From the NCBI GenBank assembly GCA_018524345.1, contig JADQAZ010000003.1, positions 1 through 64,000 on the forward strand: DNA of 64,000 nucleotides, in the 5' to 3' direction. The DNA comes from Harenicola maris. Its GTDB lineage: Bacteria > Pseudomonadota > Alphaproteobacteria > Rhodobacterales > Rhodobacteraceae. The translations under genes and the position numbers were made by a program. Below, one piece after another: positions 16,238 to 24,616 of the stretch (positions are counted from its first letter, which is position 1; every line of letters starts with the position of its first letter). The notes under the pieces are model-generated. The model did no database searches. It was not told the origin of the DNA and saw only the letters and a list, made by a program, of their open reading frames with translations.

Positions 16238-17076
16238 AGGTGATCGACGGCACGCCGCAAAGCCGGTTTATTGCCCATCTTATCCTGCTGGCAGGGGTGG
16301 TGTTTCTGGTCGGGCCGATTGTGGTTCTGATCGCCTCCTCGACCCATGGCGGCGGCACACTGCGGGGCGAGGGCCTGCAGATCTGGCCGGGGGCGCAGGC
16401 GGCGGTGAACTATGGCCGGGTCCTGACGCTTGAGGCCGGATTTACCGATCAGATCACCGCCCTAGACATGATGCGCAACTCCCTGATCGTGGCCTTCGGT
16501 GTGGCGGCGATGACGACGCTGGTGTCGCTGATCGGGGCCTATGGGCTGGTGTATTTCCGCTTTCCCGCCGCTGGTGCTTTGTTCTGGGTGACGCTCTCGA
16601 CCCTGCTCTTGCCCTTGGAAAGCCGCTTTCTGACGACCTTTCAGGTGACCGCGCATCTGGGGATGATCGACACCCATATCGGGATGATCCTGCCGGTTCT
16701 GTCCCTTGCGCTTGGAACGCTGTTTTTCCGACAGCTGTTCCTGAGCTTCCCCGATGAATACCTTGAGGCGGCCACCCTGGACGGGGCGGGGCCGTTGAAG
16801 TTCCTGCGCGATTTCATCCTACCCCTGTCGTGGCGGCGGGGCGGGGCGATCTTTGTCGTGACCTTCATGATCGGGTGGAACCAATACATGTGGCCCCTGA
16901 TGATCAGCACGGGCGAGAGCCACTACACTCTTGTGCGCGGCATCCAGTTGATCGGGCAGAGCAGCGGCGCAGGCATGGCGCTTGCGGTGCTGTCCATCGT
17001 GCCGCCGCTGCTGCTTGTGTTCATTTTCCAGCGGTGGTTTTTCCAGTCCCTTGCCGATGACAAGGCGCATTTCTGA
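16234..17076 (+). CDS. Second UgpE-like ABC permease
   Basis: This 280-residue membrane protein aligns along its length with the UgpE at 13534, sharing segments such as [29 protein letters not shown] and an EAA loop, EAATLDGAGPLKFLRDFILP. It is an intact paralogue, not a fragment. Because it is the last gene of the operon and overlaps the phosphatase by ATGA, it is likely expressed with the transporter. It might replace UgpE as an alternative partner of UgpA. No matching second UgpA or UgpB is present. The start MKVIDGT at 16234 is chosen over an upstream extension that overlaps the phosphatase. Confidence 0.85.
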   Translation: MKVIDGTPQSRFIAHLILLAGVVFLVGPIVVLIASSTHGGGTLRGEGLQIWPGAQAAVNYGRVLTLEAGFTDQITALDMMRNSLIVAFGVAAMTTLVSLIGAYGLVYFRFPAAGALFWVTLSTLLLPLESRFLTTFQVTAHLGMIDTHIGMILPVLSLALGTLFFRQLFLSFPDEYLEAATLDGAGPLKFLRDFILPLSWRRGGAIFVVTFMIGWNQYMWPLMISTGESHYTLVRGIQLIGQSSGAGMALAVLSIVPPLLLVFIFQRWFFQSLADDKAHF

Positions 17077-17085
17077 GGCGGCGGA

Positions 17086-18453
17086 TCAGCCCCTATGAAG
17101 GGGCAGGGTCAGCAGAAAGCTCGCGCCGTTTTCGCTGTCCTCGATTACCAGATCGCCGCCGTGGTTCTCCATCACCTGTGCGGCGATCGGCAGGCCAAGG
17201 CCGGTGCCGGGGCCTGCGCCCGCCTGAGAGAAGCGCCCCTTGGCAAGGATGCGGTCCTTGGGGGCAATCCCGCGCCCATCGTCAAAAACCCGCAGCAGAG
17301 CCTGCGCGGGCGTCGTCGTCAGGCTGAGGGTGACTTCGGTGATCTGCGGGCCGCCGTGAAGGGCGGCATTGGTCAGCAGGTTGAGCAGGGCCTCTTGCAG
17401 CATGATGCTGTCGCCAAAGACCTTGCAGGGGGCGGAGGGCAGGTCGAGCGTGACGCGCAGCGCGGGTTCGCTTTGCTGCGCCTCAAAGCGGCTCGCGGCG
17501 GTTTTGATCAGGGCGCAAAGGTCCAGCGGCGCGCCGTTCTGGCCTGTGTCGGAGCCTTTTGCGCGCTCGAAGGAGAGCAGCTGGTTGGTCAGGTGGGCGG
17601 CGTCGCGGGCGGCGGTGACAAGCTCGGCGCTGCGCGCCTTGGAGGCCTTGAGGGTGGGGGCGTGCTCCACCGCCTCTGCCAGGGCCAGCACCCCGGCGAT
17701 GGGATTGCGCAACTGATGCGCGGCGTTGGAGATGAACTCGTCCTTCGAGCTGATCCGGCGCGAGACGCGGTCCAGCAGGGCATTGAGGGTGGAGACAATA
17801 CCGCGCGCCTCGACGGGGATGTTGCGGCGGATGGGTTCAAGCTCTGACGGGGTGCGGCGGGCGATGGCCTCTTGCAGGTCCAAGAGAGGCCGCAGGCCAA
17901 GGCGCACCCCGAACCACACGATCAGCGCGACCGAAAGCAGCAGCAGCATGATCACAGCGATGGAGCGCGAGGCCACATCGCGCACGAAGGCATTGCGCAC
18001 GCCCATGTCCTGCCAGACCGAAATGGTAAACAGCCCCGCAACATCGTCGATGGTGGTGGCGTCAAGGAACCGCAGCACGCGCACATTACGGCCCTGATAC
18101 ACGGCGTCGAAATAGAGCGGCTCTGCGCTTGGTGCCTCGGCGGATTTGGGCGGCAGGGGGGGCGTGGAATAGCCGGTGACAAAGACCCCGTCGGGGGCAA
18201 AGACGTGATAGAACAGCCCGCCGCCGGAGGTGTCGCCAATCAGGCGGCGGGTTGTGGAGCTGAGCGCGTCACCATCGGAAAGGGCCACATCGCGCGAAAT
18301 CGCAAGGGCGGCAGAGAGCAGGCCGCGGTCAAAGATTTCCTCGGCGCGCTGCGTGGCATTGCGATACTGCCAGACCGCGGCAGCGGCGGCGACGAGCATC
18401 AGGGGCAGCAGGATAATTGCAATCAGGCGAGCGCGCAGGGACTGCGCCTTCAT
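17086..18453 (-). CDS. tctE: Sensor histidine kinase, TctE-like
   Basis: This 455-residue inner-membrane kinase has transmembrane helices near residues 8-28 and 163-183 around a periplasmic sensor domain of about 130 residues, then a HAMP-like linker. The phosphoacceptor is His246 in SNAAHQLRNPIAG, and the ATPase domain contains LLTNAALHG, DDGRGI and GTGLGLPIA. It resembles TctE/QseC kinases that sense small carboxylates. Start 18453 (MKAQSLRARL) overlaps the response regulator stop by 4 bases. The divergent tricarboxylate transporter is its probable target. The gene ends 10 bp from the convergent second ugpE. Confidence 0.8.
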   Translation of the reverse strand: MKAQSLRARLIAIILLPLMLVAAAAAVWQYRNATQRAEEIFDRGLLSAALAISRDVALSDGDALSSTTRRLIGDTSGGGLFYHVFAPDGVFVTGYSTPPLPPKSAEAPSAEPLYFDAVYQGRNVRVLRFLDATTIDDVAGLFTISVWQDMGVRNAFVRDVASRSIAVIMLLLLSVALIVWFGVRLGLRPLLDLQEAIARRTPSELEPIRRNIPVEARGIVSTLNALLDRVSRRISSKDEFISNAAHQLRNPIAGVLALAEAVEHAPTLKASKARSAELVTAARDAAHLTNQLLSFERAKGSDTGQNGAPLDLCALIKTAASRFEAQQSEPALRVTLDLPSAPCKVFGDSIMLQEALLNLLTNAALHGGPQITEVTLSLTTTPAQALLRVFDDGRGIAPKDRILAKGRFSQAGAGPGTGLGLPIAAQVMENHGGDLVIEDSENGASFLLTLPLHRG

Positions 18454-19124
18454 CGGGCCGCCTCTTCGAGGAGTTGATAGCCAAGGCCGCGTTGCGCCTT
18501 GATCGTAACGCCGTAGGGTTTGATGCGGGCGCGGATGCGCGACACGTAAACCTCGATCACCTGTTCCTCGACATCGGCGCCGGTGCCATAGGCATAATCG
18601 AGCAAGGCGGTTTTGCTGACCAGCCGCCCGTCCGCCGAAAGCAGACATTCAAAGACGGCAAGCTCGCGGCGGGGCATGTCGATCGGCTCCCCTTCTGCAG
18701 TAAGGCTTCGCGCGGCGGCGTCAAAGCTGAGCCCGCCGATGGTTTGGACGCTGCGGGCGGCCTCTGGCCGGCGGCGAGAGAGGGCGCGCACGCGCGCCTC
18801 GAGCTCTGCCATCTCGAAGGGTTTGATCAGGTAGTCGTCGGCCCCCGCATCAAGGCCGATCACGCGGTCCTCCGTTTCGGCCCGCGCGGTCAGCAGGATC
18901 ACGGGCCGCGTGTCGCCGCGCGCCCGCAGCTCCTTGAGCAGCGTCAGCCCATCGGTGCCCGGCAGGTTGATGTCCAGAATGATCAGGTCCGTGGGATCGC
19001 CGCGCAGGAAGGCCTCTGCCTCTGTGCCGTCGTGCAACATATCCACGCCGTGGCCCGCGTCTTGGAGCCGGTAGGCGATGCCTTTGGCGAGGCTGAGATT
19101 GTCTTCGACGAGGGTGATCCGCAT
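18450..19124 (-). CDS. tctD: OmpR-family response regulator, TctD-like
   Basis: This 224-residue regulator has an N-terminal receiver domain (acidic pocket VEDN, phosphoacceptor Asp51 in ILDINLPGTDG, conserved Lys101 in YLIKPFE) and a C-terminal winged-helix DNA-binding domain (PRRELAVFECLL to YVSRIRARI). It is the first gene of the tctDE pair and is divergent from tctC with a 130-bp gap. It probably activates the transporter operon when the cognate substrate is present. Confidence 0.85.
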   Translation of the reverse strand: MRITLVEDNLSLAKGIAYRLQDAGHGVDMLHDGTEAEAFLRGDPTDLIILDINLPGTDGLTLLKELRARGDTRPVILLTARAETEDRVIGLDAGADDYLIKPFEMAELEARVRALSRRRPEAARSVQTIGGLSFDAAARSLTAEGEPIDMPRRELAVFECLLSADGRLVSKTALLDYAYGTGADVEEQVIEVYVSRIRARIKPYGVTIKAQRGLGYQLLEEAAR

Positions 19125-19254
19125 ATTTTTTCCAAGGTGACAGTTTCGCGCAAGGTTCGCAGGTCAGATTACACAGATCAACCGCGCTTCGACGCGTGGC
19201 GATTCTGATTTTGGCACCTTCTGGGAGGGAGGGGCCGTTCCTAGGGAGGACTCC

Positions 19255-20361
19255 ATGTCTGTATTCAAAACCACACGTCGTGTGGCCTGTAGCCTTGTGG
19301 CTGCGGCGGCCGCGACTTTCTCATTCCAGGCCCATGCGGGCGGTCACGGGATCGACCTGACCGGCAAAACTGTTGAGTGGATCATTCCGTTCTCGGAAAC
19401 CGGCGGCTCGGCGAAATGGGCCAATTTCTATGCGCCGCTCTTGTCCGAGGCCCTGCCGGGGCAGCCGACTGTTGTGGTCAAGTTCATGCCGGGGGCGGGC
19501 TCTACCAAGGGCGCGAACCATTTTCAGGGGCTGGAGTATGAGGACGGCACGACCATTTTCGGCTCGTCCGGCTCTACCCAGTTCCCCTTCCTGTTGGGCG
19601 ACCCACGGGTGAAATACAACTACGCCGACTGGAATGTGGTTCTGGCCTCCGGCACCGGCGGGGTTGCCTATCTGCCGCCTGATCTGGCGGCAAAGATGGA
19701 CGGCATGGACGCGAGCGCCTTGCAGGACGTCGATTTCATCTATGGCAACCAAGGCGCGACGCGGCTTGATCTGGTGCCGACGCTGGCGTGGGAAATGTTG
19801 GGTCTGAACGTGGAAAGCGTGATGGGGATCAAGGGTCGCGGGGATGGCCGTTTGATGTTCGAGCGCGGCGAAGCCAATATCGATTACCAAACCTCCTCCT
19901 CCTACCTGTCGGGCGTGACGCCCTTGGTCGAGGCGGGCACAGCGGTGCCGATGATGACTTGGGGCGCGTTGGACGAGGCGGGCAATATCGTGCGCGACCC
20001 CACCTTCCCCGACATTCCGACCTTCAAGGAGCTTTGCGATGCCACCGATGGTTGTGAAACCTCGGGCGAGCAGTGGGATGCTTGGAAGGCCTTTTTCATC
20101 GCGGGCTTCCCTGCGCAGAAGATGGTGTTCCTGCCTGCCGGAGCCTCCAACGATGCGATCGTGACCTATACTGCGGCCTTTGACGCGATCAAGGCGCGCC
20201 CTGATTTCGCGGAAATCTCGGCCAAACGTCTGGGCAAATACCCGCAGATGACCGGCGAGGCGGCCAAGGGCGCCCTGAACAGCGGCACCAACGTAAGCGC
20301 AGAGGCCAAGGCCTTTGTCGTCAACTGGTTGCAGGAGAAATACGGCGTTTCCCTGAACTGA
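19255..20361 (+). CDS. tctC: Tripartite tricarboxylate transporter substrate-binding protein
   Basis: This 368-residue periplasmic protein of the Bug/TctC family has a signal peptide cleaved after about residue 28 (...FQAHA). It has the family start GKTVEWIIPFSETGGSAKWANFYAPLL and the MPGAGSTKGANHFQ loop that contacts the ligand carboxylates. It captures tricarboxylate or other carboxylate ligands for the TctAB permease. A GGGAGGA ribosome site precedes the ATG. The 19125-19254 gap with the divergent tctD must hold both promoters; I could not pick out a clear regulator site. Confidence 0.85.
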   Translation: MSVFKTTRRVACSLVAAAAATFSFQAHAGGHGIDLTGKTVEWIIPFSETGGSAKWANFYAPLLSEALPGQPTVVVKFMPGAGSTKGANHFQGLEYEDGTTIFGSSGSTQFPFLLGDPRVKYNYADWNVVLASGTGGVAYLPPDLAAKMDGMDASALQDVDFIYGNQGATRLDLVPTLAWEMLGLNVESVMGIKGRGDGRLMFERGEANIDYQTSSSYLSGVTPLVEAGTAVPMMTWGALDEAGNIVRDPTFPDIPTFKELCDATDGCETSGEQWDAWKAFFIAGFPAQKMVFLPAGASNDAIVTYTAAFDAIKARPDFAEISAKRLGKYPQMTGEAAKGALNSGTNVSAEAKAFVVNWLQEKYGVSLN

Positions 20362-20375
20362 TGCGTGTTTAGCGA

Positions 20376-20407
20376 GCGTCCCGCACGGGTTCGGGCGGGG
20401 CGCTTTT
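20376..20407 (+). terminator. Intercistronic hairpin after tctC
   Basis: GCGTCCCGC (20376-20384) pairs with GCGGGGCGC (20395-20403), with one mismatch, and is followed by TTTTCT. It lies between the binding-protein and permease genes, so it is likely a partial terminator that favours tctC mRNA. Confidence 0.6.
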
Positions 20408-20435
20408 CTAAGCACACATTCGGGGGGCACGCGCG

Positions 20436-22463
20436 ATGGATGTCATCATGGAGGCATTGCCTGCTTTGGGGCAGGCATGGGGGTTGATCCTTCAGCCGGT
20501 GGTTTTGGGTTATCTGGTTCTGGGCGTTGTGATGGGCCTGTGCATCGGGGTGTTTCCGGGGCTGGGGGGCATCGCGGGCCTGTCGCTTTTGCTGCCCTTC
20601 ATGTTCGGGATGGACCCGATCCTTGGCCTTGCCTTGATGGTGGGGATGGTGGCCGTGGTGCCGACATCGGACACTTTCGCATCGGTTTTGATGGGGATAC
20701 CGGGATCTTCGGCCAGTCAGGCGACGGTGCTGGACGGCTTTCCCATGGCCAAGCGAGGGCAGGCGGCGCGGGCGCTCTCGGCGGCTTTTGCTTCCTCGCT
20801 GTTTGGCGGTTTGGTGGGAGCGAGCTTCCTGACCGTCTTTATCCTCATCGCGCGGCCCATCGTGTTGGAGTTCCGCACGCCGGAGCTGTTGATGATCACC
20901 ATTTTCGGCCTGTCCATGGTGGGCATTCTGGCGGGGCGGGTGGCGATCAAGGGCTTGGTTGCGGCGGGCCTTGGAATGTTGATCGGCACCATTGGCGAGG
21001 GGGCCTCCTCGGGTGATCTGCGCATGTCCTCCTATGACTTTCCCTATCTGGCCGATGGATTGAAGCTGGTGATTGTCGGTCTCGGTATCTTTGCCATTCC
21101 CGAGATCATTTCCCTGCTGCGTCAGGACCGCGCTATCGCCAAGGAGCAGGCGCTCGGCGGGGGCTGGCTGGACGGGGTGAAGGACTGGTTTGCCAATATC
21201 TGGCTTTCGGTGCGCTGTTCGATCATCGGGGTGATTGTCGGCGTGATCCCCGGTCTTGGCGGCTCGGTCGTGGACTGGATCGCCTATGGCCATGCGGTGC
21301 AGACCAGCAAGGACAAGTCGAACTTTGGCAAGGGCGAAGTGCGCGGCGTGATCGGGCCGGAAAGCTCCAACAACGCCAAGGAGGGGGGCGGGCTGGTGCC
21401 GACCCTGCTATTCGGGATCCCCGGCTCCGGCTCTATGGCGATCTTTATCGGGGCGATTGCGCTGCTCGGATCGGGCCAGATCGAGGTTGGGCCGGCGATG
21501 CTCAAGAACAACCTTGATATCACCTATTCCATCGTCTGGCTTCTGGCGCTCGCCAATGTGGTGGGCACGGTGATCTGCATCGCGGCCTCTGGCGGGATTG
21601 CCAAGCTGACGACGATCCGCTTTGCCCTTCTCGCGCCGTTCCTGTTCATGATCATCAGCTTTGCGGCCTTTCAATCGGGTCAGAACCTGATGGACCTTGT
21701 GGCCCTGTTCGGGATCGGGTTCCTCGGGATCATGATGCGGCGGTTTGACTGGTCGCGCCCTGCCTTTTTGATCGGGTTTGTCCTGTCCAACCCGGCGGAA
21801 AACTATGCCAATCAGGCCCTGCAGATCGCGCAGTCGCGGTTTCGCAAGGGGCTTGACGAGGGGCTGGATTATATCTTTTCGCCCATCGTGATTGTGCTGT
21901 TGATCATCACGGTGCTCTCGGTGGTTTTGGGCCTGCGGCAGGCCAAGAACATCATGGCCGAGGGGGACGTGAAGGCGGGCACAAAGCGGGCGCCCTTGGT
22001 GTTCCTGCTGATCGTGACGGGCTATATCGCCTTTGCGCTGTTTGATGCGGCCTCGATCCCCGCCTACAGCCGCGATCGTGTGTTCCCGATGTTTGTCGCC
22101 AGCGTGTGTTTGCTCGGCTGCGTCGTTCTGATCGCGCGGATGATCCTGCGGCCCGAGAGCGACACGATCTTTTCCGACCGCGAGGCCGAGGGGGAGGATG
22201 CCAGTGCCGCCCATGGCCTTTGGCCGACGCTGGCATGGTTCGGCGGGCTGCTTTTGCTCACGGCGCTCTTCGGGTTTATCCTTGCCTTGGCGCTGTTCCT
22301 CTTTGCCTTCCTTCGTCTGCGGGCGGGTCTTAGCGCGGCGATGGCGGTGGTCTATACGGCCTGCGGGATCGCATTCATGTGCACCATGGCCTGGCTGTTG
22401 AACCGCGACTTCCCGCCCGGATTGCTGCAGGAATACGCCGACCTGCCATGGCCGTTCTCATGA
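20436..22463 (+). CDS. Tripartite tricarboxylate transporter, TctA-TctB fusion
   Basis: This 675-residue polytopic protein is longer than the usual TctA of about 500 residues. Residues 1 to about 500 carry the TctA signatures, with the FPGLGGIAGLSLLLPF, IPGSSASQATVLDGFPMA and GVIPGLGGSVVDWIAY segments. Residues of about 520-675 form four more hydrophobic helices resembling the small TctB subunit. Fusions of this kind combine the large and small membrane components in one chain. The gene is 74 bp after tctC and overlaps the PrpF-family gene by 4 bases (ATGA). It imports a carboxylate driven by an ion gradient. Confidence 0.85.
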   Translation: MDVIMEALPALGQAWGLILQPVVLGYLVLGVVMGLCIGVFPGLGGIAGLSLLLPFMFGMDPILGLALMVGMVAVVPTSDTFASVLMGIPGSSASQATVLDGFPMAKRGQAARALSAAFASSLFGGLVGASFLTVFILIARPIVLEFRTPELLMITIFGLSMVGILAGRVAIKGLVAAGLGMLIGTIGEGASSGDLRMSSYDFPYLADGLKLVIVGLGIFAIPEIISLLRQDRAIAKEQALGGGWLDGVKDWFANIWLSVRCSIIGVIVGVIPGLGGSVVDWIAYGHAVQTSKDKSNFGKGEVRGVIGPESSNNAKEGGGLVPTLLFGIPGSGSMAIFIGAIALLGSGQIEVGPAMLKNNLDITYSIVWLLALANVVGTVICIAASGGIAKLTTIRFALLAPFLFMIISFAAFQSGQNLMDLVALFGIGFLGIMMRRFDWSRPAFLIGFVLSNPAENYANQALQIAQSRFRKGLDEGLDYIFSPIVIVLLIITVLSVVLGLRQAKNIMAEGDVKAGTKRAPLVFLLIVTGYIAFALFDAASIPAYSRDRVFPMFVASVCLLGCVVLIARMILRPESDTIFSDREAEGEDASAAHGLWPTLAWFGGLLLLTALFGFILALALFLFAFLRLRAGLSAAMAVVYTACGIAFMCTMAWLLNRDFPPGLLQEYADLPWPFS

Positions 22464-23551
22464 GCCAGATCGCGATACCATTCCTGTTCATGCGAGGCGG
22501 CACCTCGCGTGGGCCCTATATGAACCGCGCCGACCTGCCCGAGAATCTGGAGGATCTGGCGCGGGTTCTGGTGTCCATTGTCGGCTCTGGTCATGCGCTC
22601 AACATCGACGGGATCGGGGGCGGCGCGGCGGTGACGACGAAGGTTGCGATGCTGTCGGCCTCGGACGATCCATGGGCCGATGTGGATTACTTCTTCGCTC
22701 AGGTCAGCGTCGAGGACGGGCTGGTCGATTTCAAACCCACATGCGGCAATATCCTGACAGGCGTCGGCCCCGCCGCGATCGAGATGGGCTTGATCGAGGC
22801 GCAGGATGGCGAAACGCCGGTGAACATCCTTGCGGTGAACACGGGGGCGAAGGTGGCCGCCGTGGTGCAAACCCCGGGCGGTGTGGTCAACTATGGCGGC
22901 GGGGCGCAGATCGATGGGGTGCCGGGCACATCGGCGCCTGTCGCCCTGCAATTCATGGAAACCGTGGGCGGGGCAACGGGGGCCTTCTTGCCCACCGGCG
23001 CGCTGCGTGATGAGATCGACGGCGTGGCCGTGACCTGCATGGATGTGGCCATGCCCATGGTCATCGCCCGCGCCGATGCCTTTGGCCTGACGGGCCATGA
23101 AAGCGCCGCCGAGCTAGACGAGAACCGAGGCTTCTTTGACCGGATGGAGGCGATCCGCATCAAGGCGGGGGCGTTGATGGGCCTTGGCGATGTCACGCAG
23201 TCGGTGATGCCGAAGTTCGGCCTTTTGGCCCCCGCGCGCGAGGGGGGCACCGTGGCGACGCGGTATTTCATGCCATGGAAAACCCACCCGACCATGGCCG
23301 TGACGGGAGCGCAGTGCCTTGCCTCCTGCGCCCTGACGCCGGGGACCGTGGCCGATGGTTTGGTGCGCCTGCCCAATGAGGTGCCGGCGCGCGTGGTCCT
23401 TGAACATGCCTCGGGCCAGATCGAGGTCTTGGTGGATTACTCGGGTGGGGAGGGCGGCACGGTGATCAAATCCGCCGGTCTGGTGCGCACGGCGCGCAAG
23501 CTCGCGGCCGGAGAGGTCTATGTGCCGCGGGACCTGTGGGAGGGGAATTGA
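22460..23551 (+). CDS. PrpF/4-oxalomesaconate tautomerase-family isomerase
   Basis: This 363-residue protein of the PrpF family has two diaminopimelate-epimerase-like halves. It begins IAIPFLFMRGGTSRGPYM and has the FKPTCGNIL motif with Cys95, placing it with PrpF, aconitate isomerase-like and GalD proteins. These move double bonds or isomerise unsaturated tricarboxylates such as trans-aconitate, 2-methyl-aconitate and 4-oxalomesaconate. Context with a tricarboxylate transporter and a TcuA-like flavoprotein supports an aconitate- or tricarballylate-type substrate. Gallate breakdown is less likely since no other gallate gene is near. Start 22460 overlaps the transporter stop. Confidence 0.8.
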   Translation: MSQIAIPFLFMRGGTSRGPYMNRADLPENLEDLARVLVSIVGSGHALNIDGIGGGAAVTTKVAMLSASDDPWADVDYFFAQVSVEDGLVDFKPTCGNILTGVGPAAIEMGLIEAQDGETPVNILAVNTGAKVAAVVQTPGGVVNYGGGAQIDGVPGTSAPVALQFMETVGGATGAFLPTGALRDEIDGVAVTCMDVAMPMVIARADAFGLTGHESAAELDENRGFFDRMEAIRIKAGALMGLGDVTQSVMPKFGLLAPAREGGTVATRYFMPWKTHPTMAVTGAQCLASCALTPGTVADGLVRLPNEVPARVVLEHASGQIEVLVDYSGGEGGTVIKSAGLVRTARKLAAGEVYVPRDLWEGN

Positions 23552-23582
23552 CTTTGATATACTTCGGTATGCTGTGGTATGC
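23548..23582 (+). promoter_or_regulatory. Promoter-like region with paired GGTATGC repeats
   Basis: TTGACT at 23548-23553 could serve as a -35 element. Two GGTATGC copies at 23566 and 23576 are spaced exactly 10 bp apart, with an ATAC-TTCG-GTAT dyad just before. This sits between prpF and the hydroxyacid dehydrogenase and may be an internal promoter and operator. Confidence 0.35.
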
Positions 23583-23641
23583 AGCTTTTGCGCCGCAGGG
23601 ATCCTCCGCGCCCCAAGCCTGAAAAGAAAGAACCTCCTGTT

Positions 23642-24616
23642 ATGAAAATTCACATCCTCGACGACTGGTTTGACACCCTGCAGGGCCTGCCTTGTTTTGC
23701 CAAACTTGAGGGGCATGATGTCACCGTCTGGACCGATCACGAACCTGACCCGGTTGCCCTCGCCGCGCGGCTGCAGGAGGCGGAGGCTGTGGTGCTGTTC
23801 CGCGAGCGCACAAAGGTGGGGGAGGAATTGCTTTCGCGCCTGCCGAACCTGCGGCTGATCTCGCAGCGCGGCGTTTACCCCCACGTGGATGTGGCGGCCT
23901 GCACGGAAAACGGGGTGCTGCTCTGTTCCAAACAACCCAAGGGCGCGCCCTCCTACGCGGCGGCGGAGCTGACCCTCGCGTTGATGCTCGCCAGCTATCG
24001 CCAGATCCCGCAGCAAACCGCCAGCCTGAAGGCGGGAGCGTGGCAGGCGGGCGTGGGGCGGAGCCTGCGGGGGCGGCCCCTTGGCATCTATGGCTATGGC
24101 CGGATCGGCGGCGCGGTTGCGGGCTATGCCAAGGCGCTCGGGATGCAGGTGCAGTTTTGGGGCTCCGAGGCGGGGCGCGCGCGGGCGGCGGCGGGAGGGG
24201 AGCATATCCCCCCCTCACGCGAGGCCTTCTTTGCGACATCTGACATCGTCAGCCTGCATGTGCGCCTCAAGCCGGAAACGCGCGGTTTGATCACGGCCTC
24301 TGATCTGGCGGCGATGGCACCGCGAAGCCTGTTCGTGAACACCTCGCGCTCCGGCCTTGTGGAGGCAGGGGCGCTTGAGGGCGAGATCGCAAAGGGGCGG
24401 ATTTATGCGGCGGTGGATGTCTTCGATACGGAGCCTTTGGGTGACACCTCACACCCGCTGCTGACCTCGGACAGGGTGCTGGCCACGCCGCATATCGGCT
24501 TTGTCACCGAGGACGAATTCGACCTGCAGTTTGGTGATATCTTTGACCAGATCACTGCCTATGCGGCGGGGGCGCCCATTCACATGATCAACGAAGAGGT
24601 TCAGGAGGCACAATGA
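23642..24616 (+). CDS. D-2-hydroxyacid dehydrogenase, NAD-dependent
   Basis: This 324-residue member of the D-isomer-specific 2-hydroxyacid dehydrogenase family has a Rossmann motif GIYGYGRIGGAVAGYAKALGM near residue 150. The catalytic Arg is in NTSRSGLVE near residue 238, and the His is in ATPHIGF near 286. It reversibly oxidises a D-2-hydroxyacid to the 2-oxoacid with NAD. The start is chosen as MKIHILDD at 23642, since the upstream extension is basic and lacks homology. The 3' end overlaps the next gene by 4 bases. The substrate is likely an intermediate of the tricarboxylate route, by context. Confidence 0.85.
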   Translation: MKIHILDDWFDTLQGLPCFAKLEGHDVTVWTDHEPDPVALAARLQEAEAVVLFRERTKVGEELLSRLPNLRLISQRGVYPHVDVAACTENGVLLCSKQPKGAPSYAAAELTLALMLASYRQIPQQTASLKAGAWQAGVGRSLRGRPLGIYGYGRIGGAVAGYAKALGMQVQFWGSEAGRARAAAGGEHIPPSREAFFATSDIVSLHVRLKPETRGLITASDLAAMAPRSLFVNTSRSGLVEAGALEGEIAKGRIYAAVDVFDTEPLGDTSHPLLTSDRVLATPHIGFVTEDEFDLQFGDIFDQITAYAAGAPIHMINEEVQEAQ

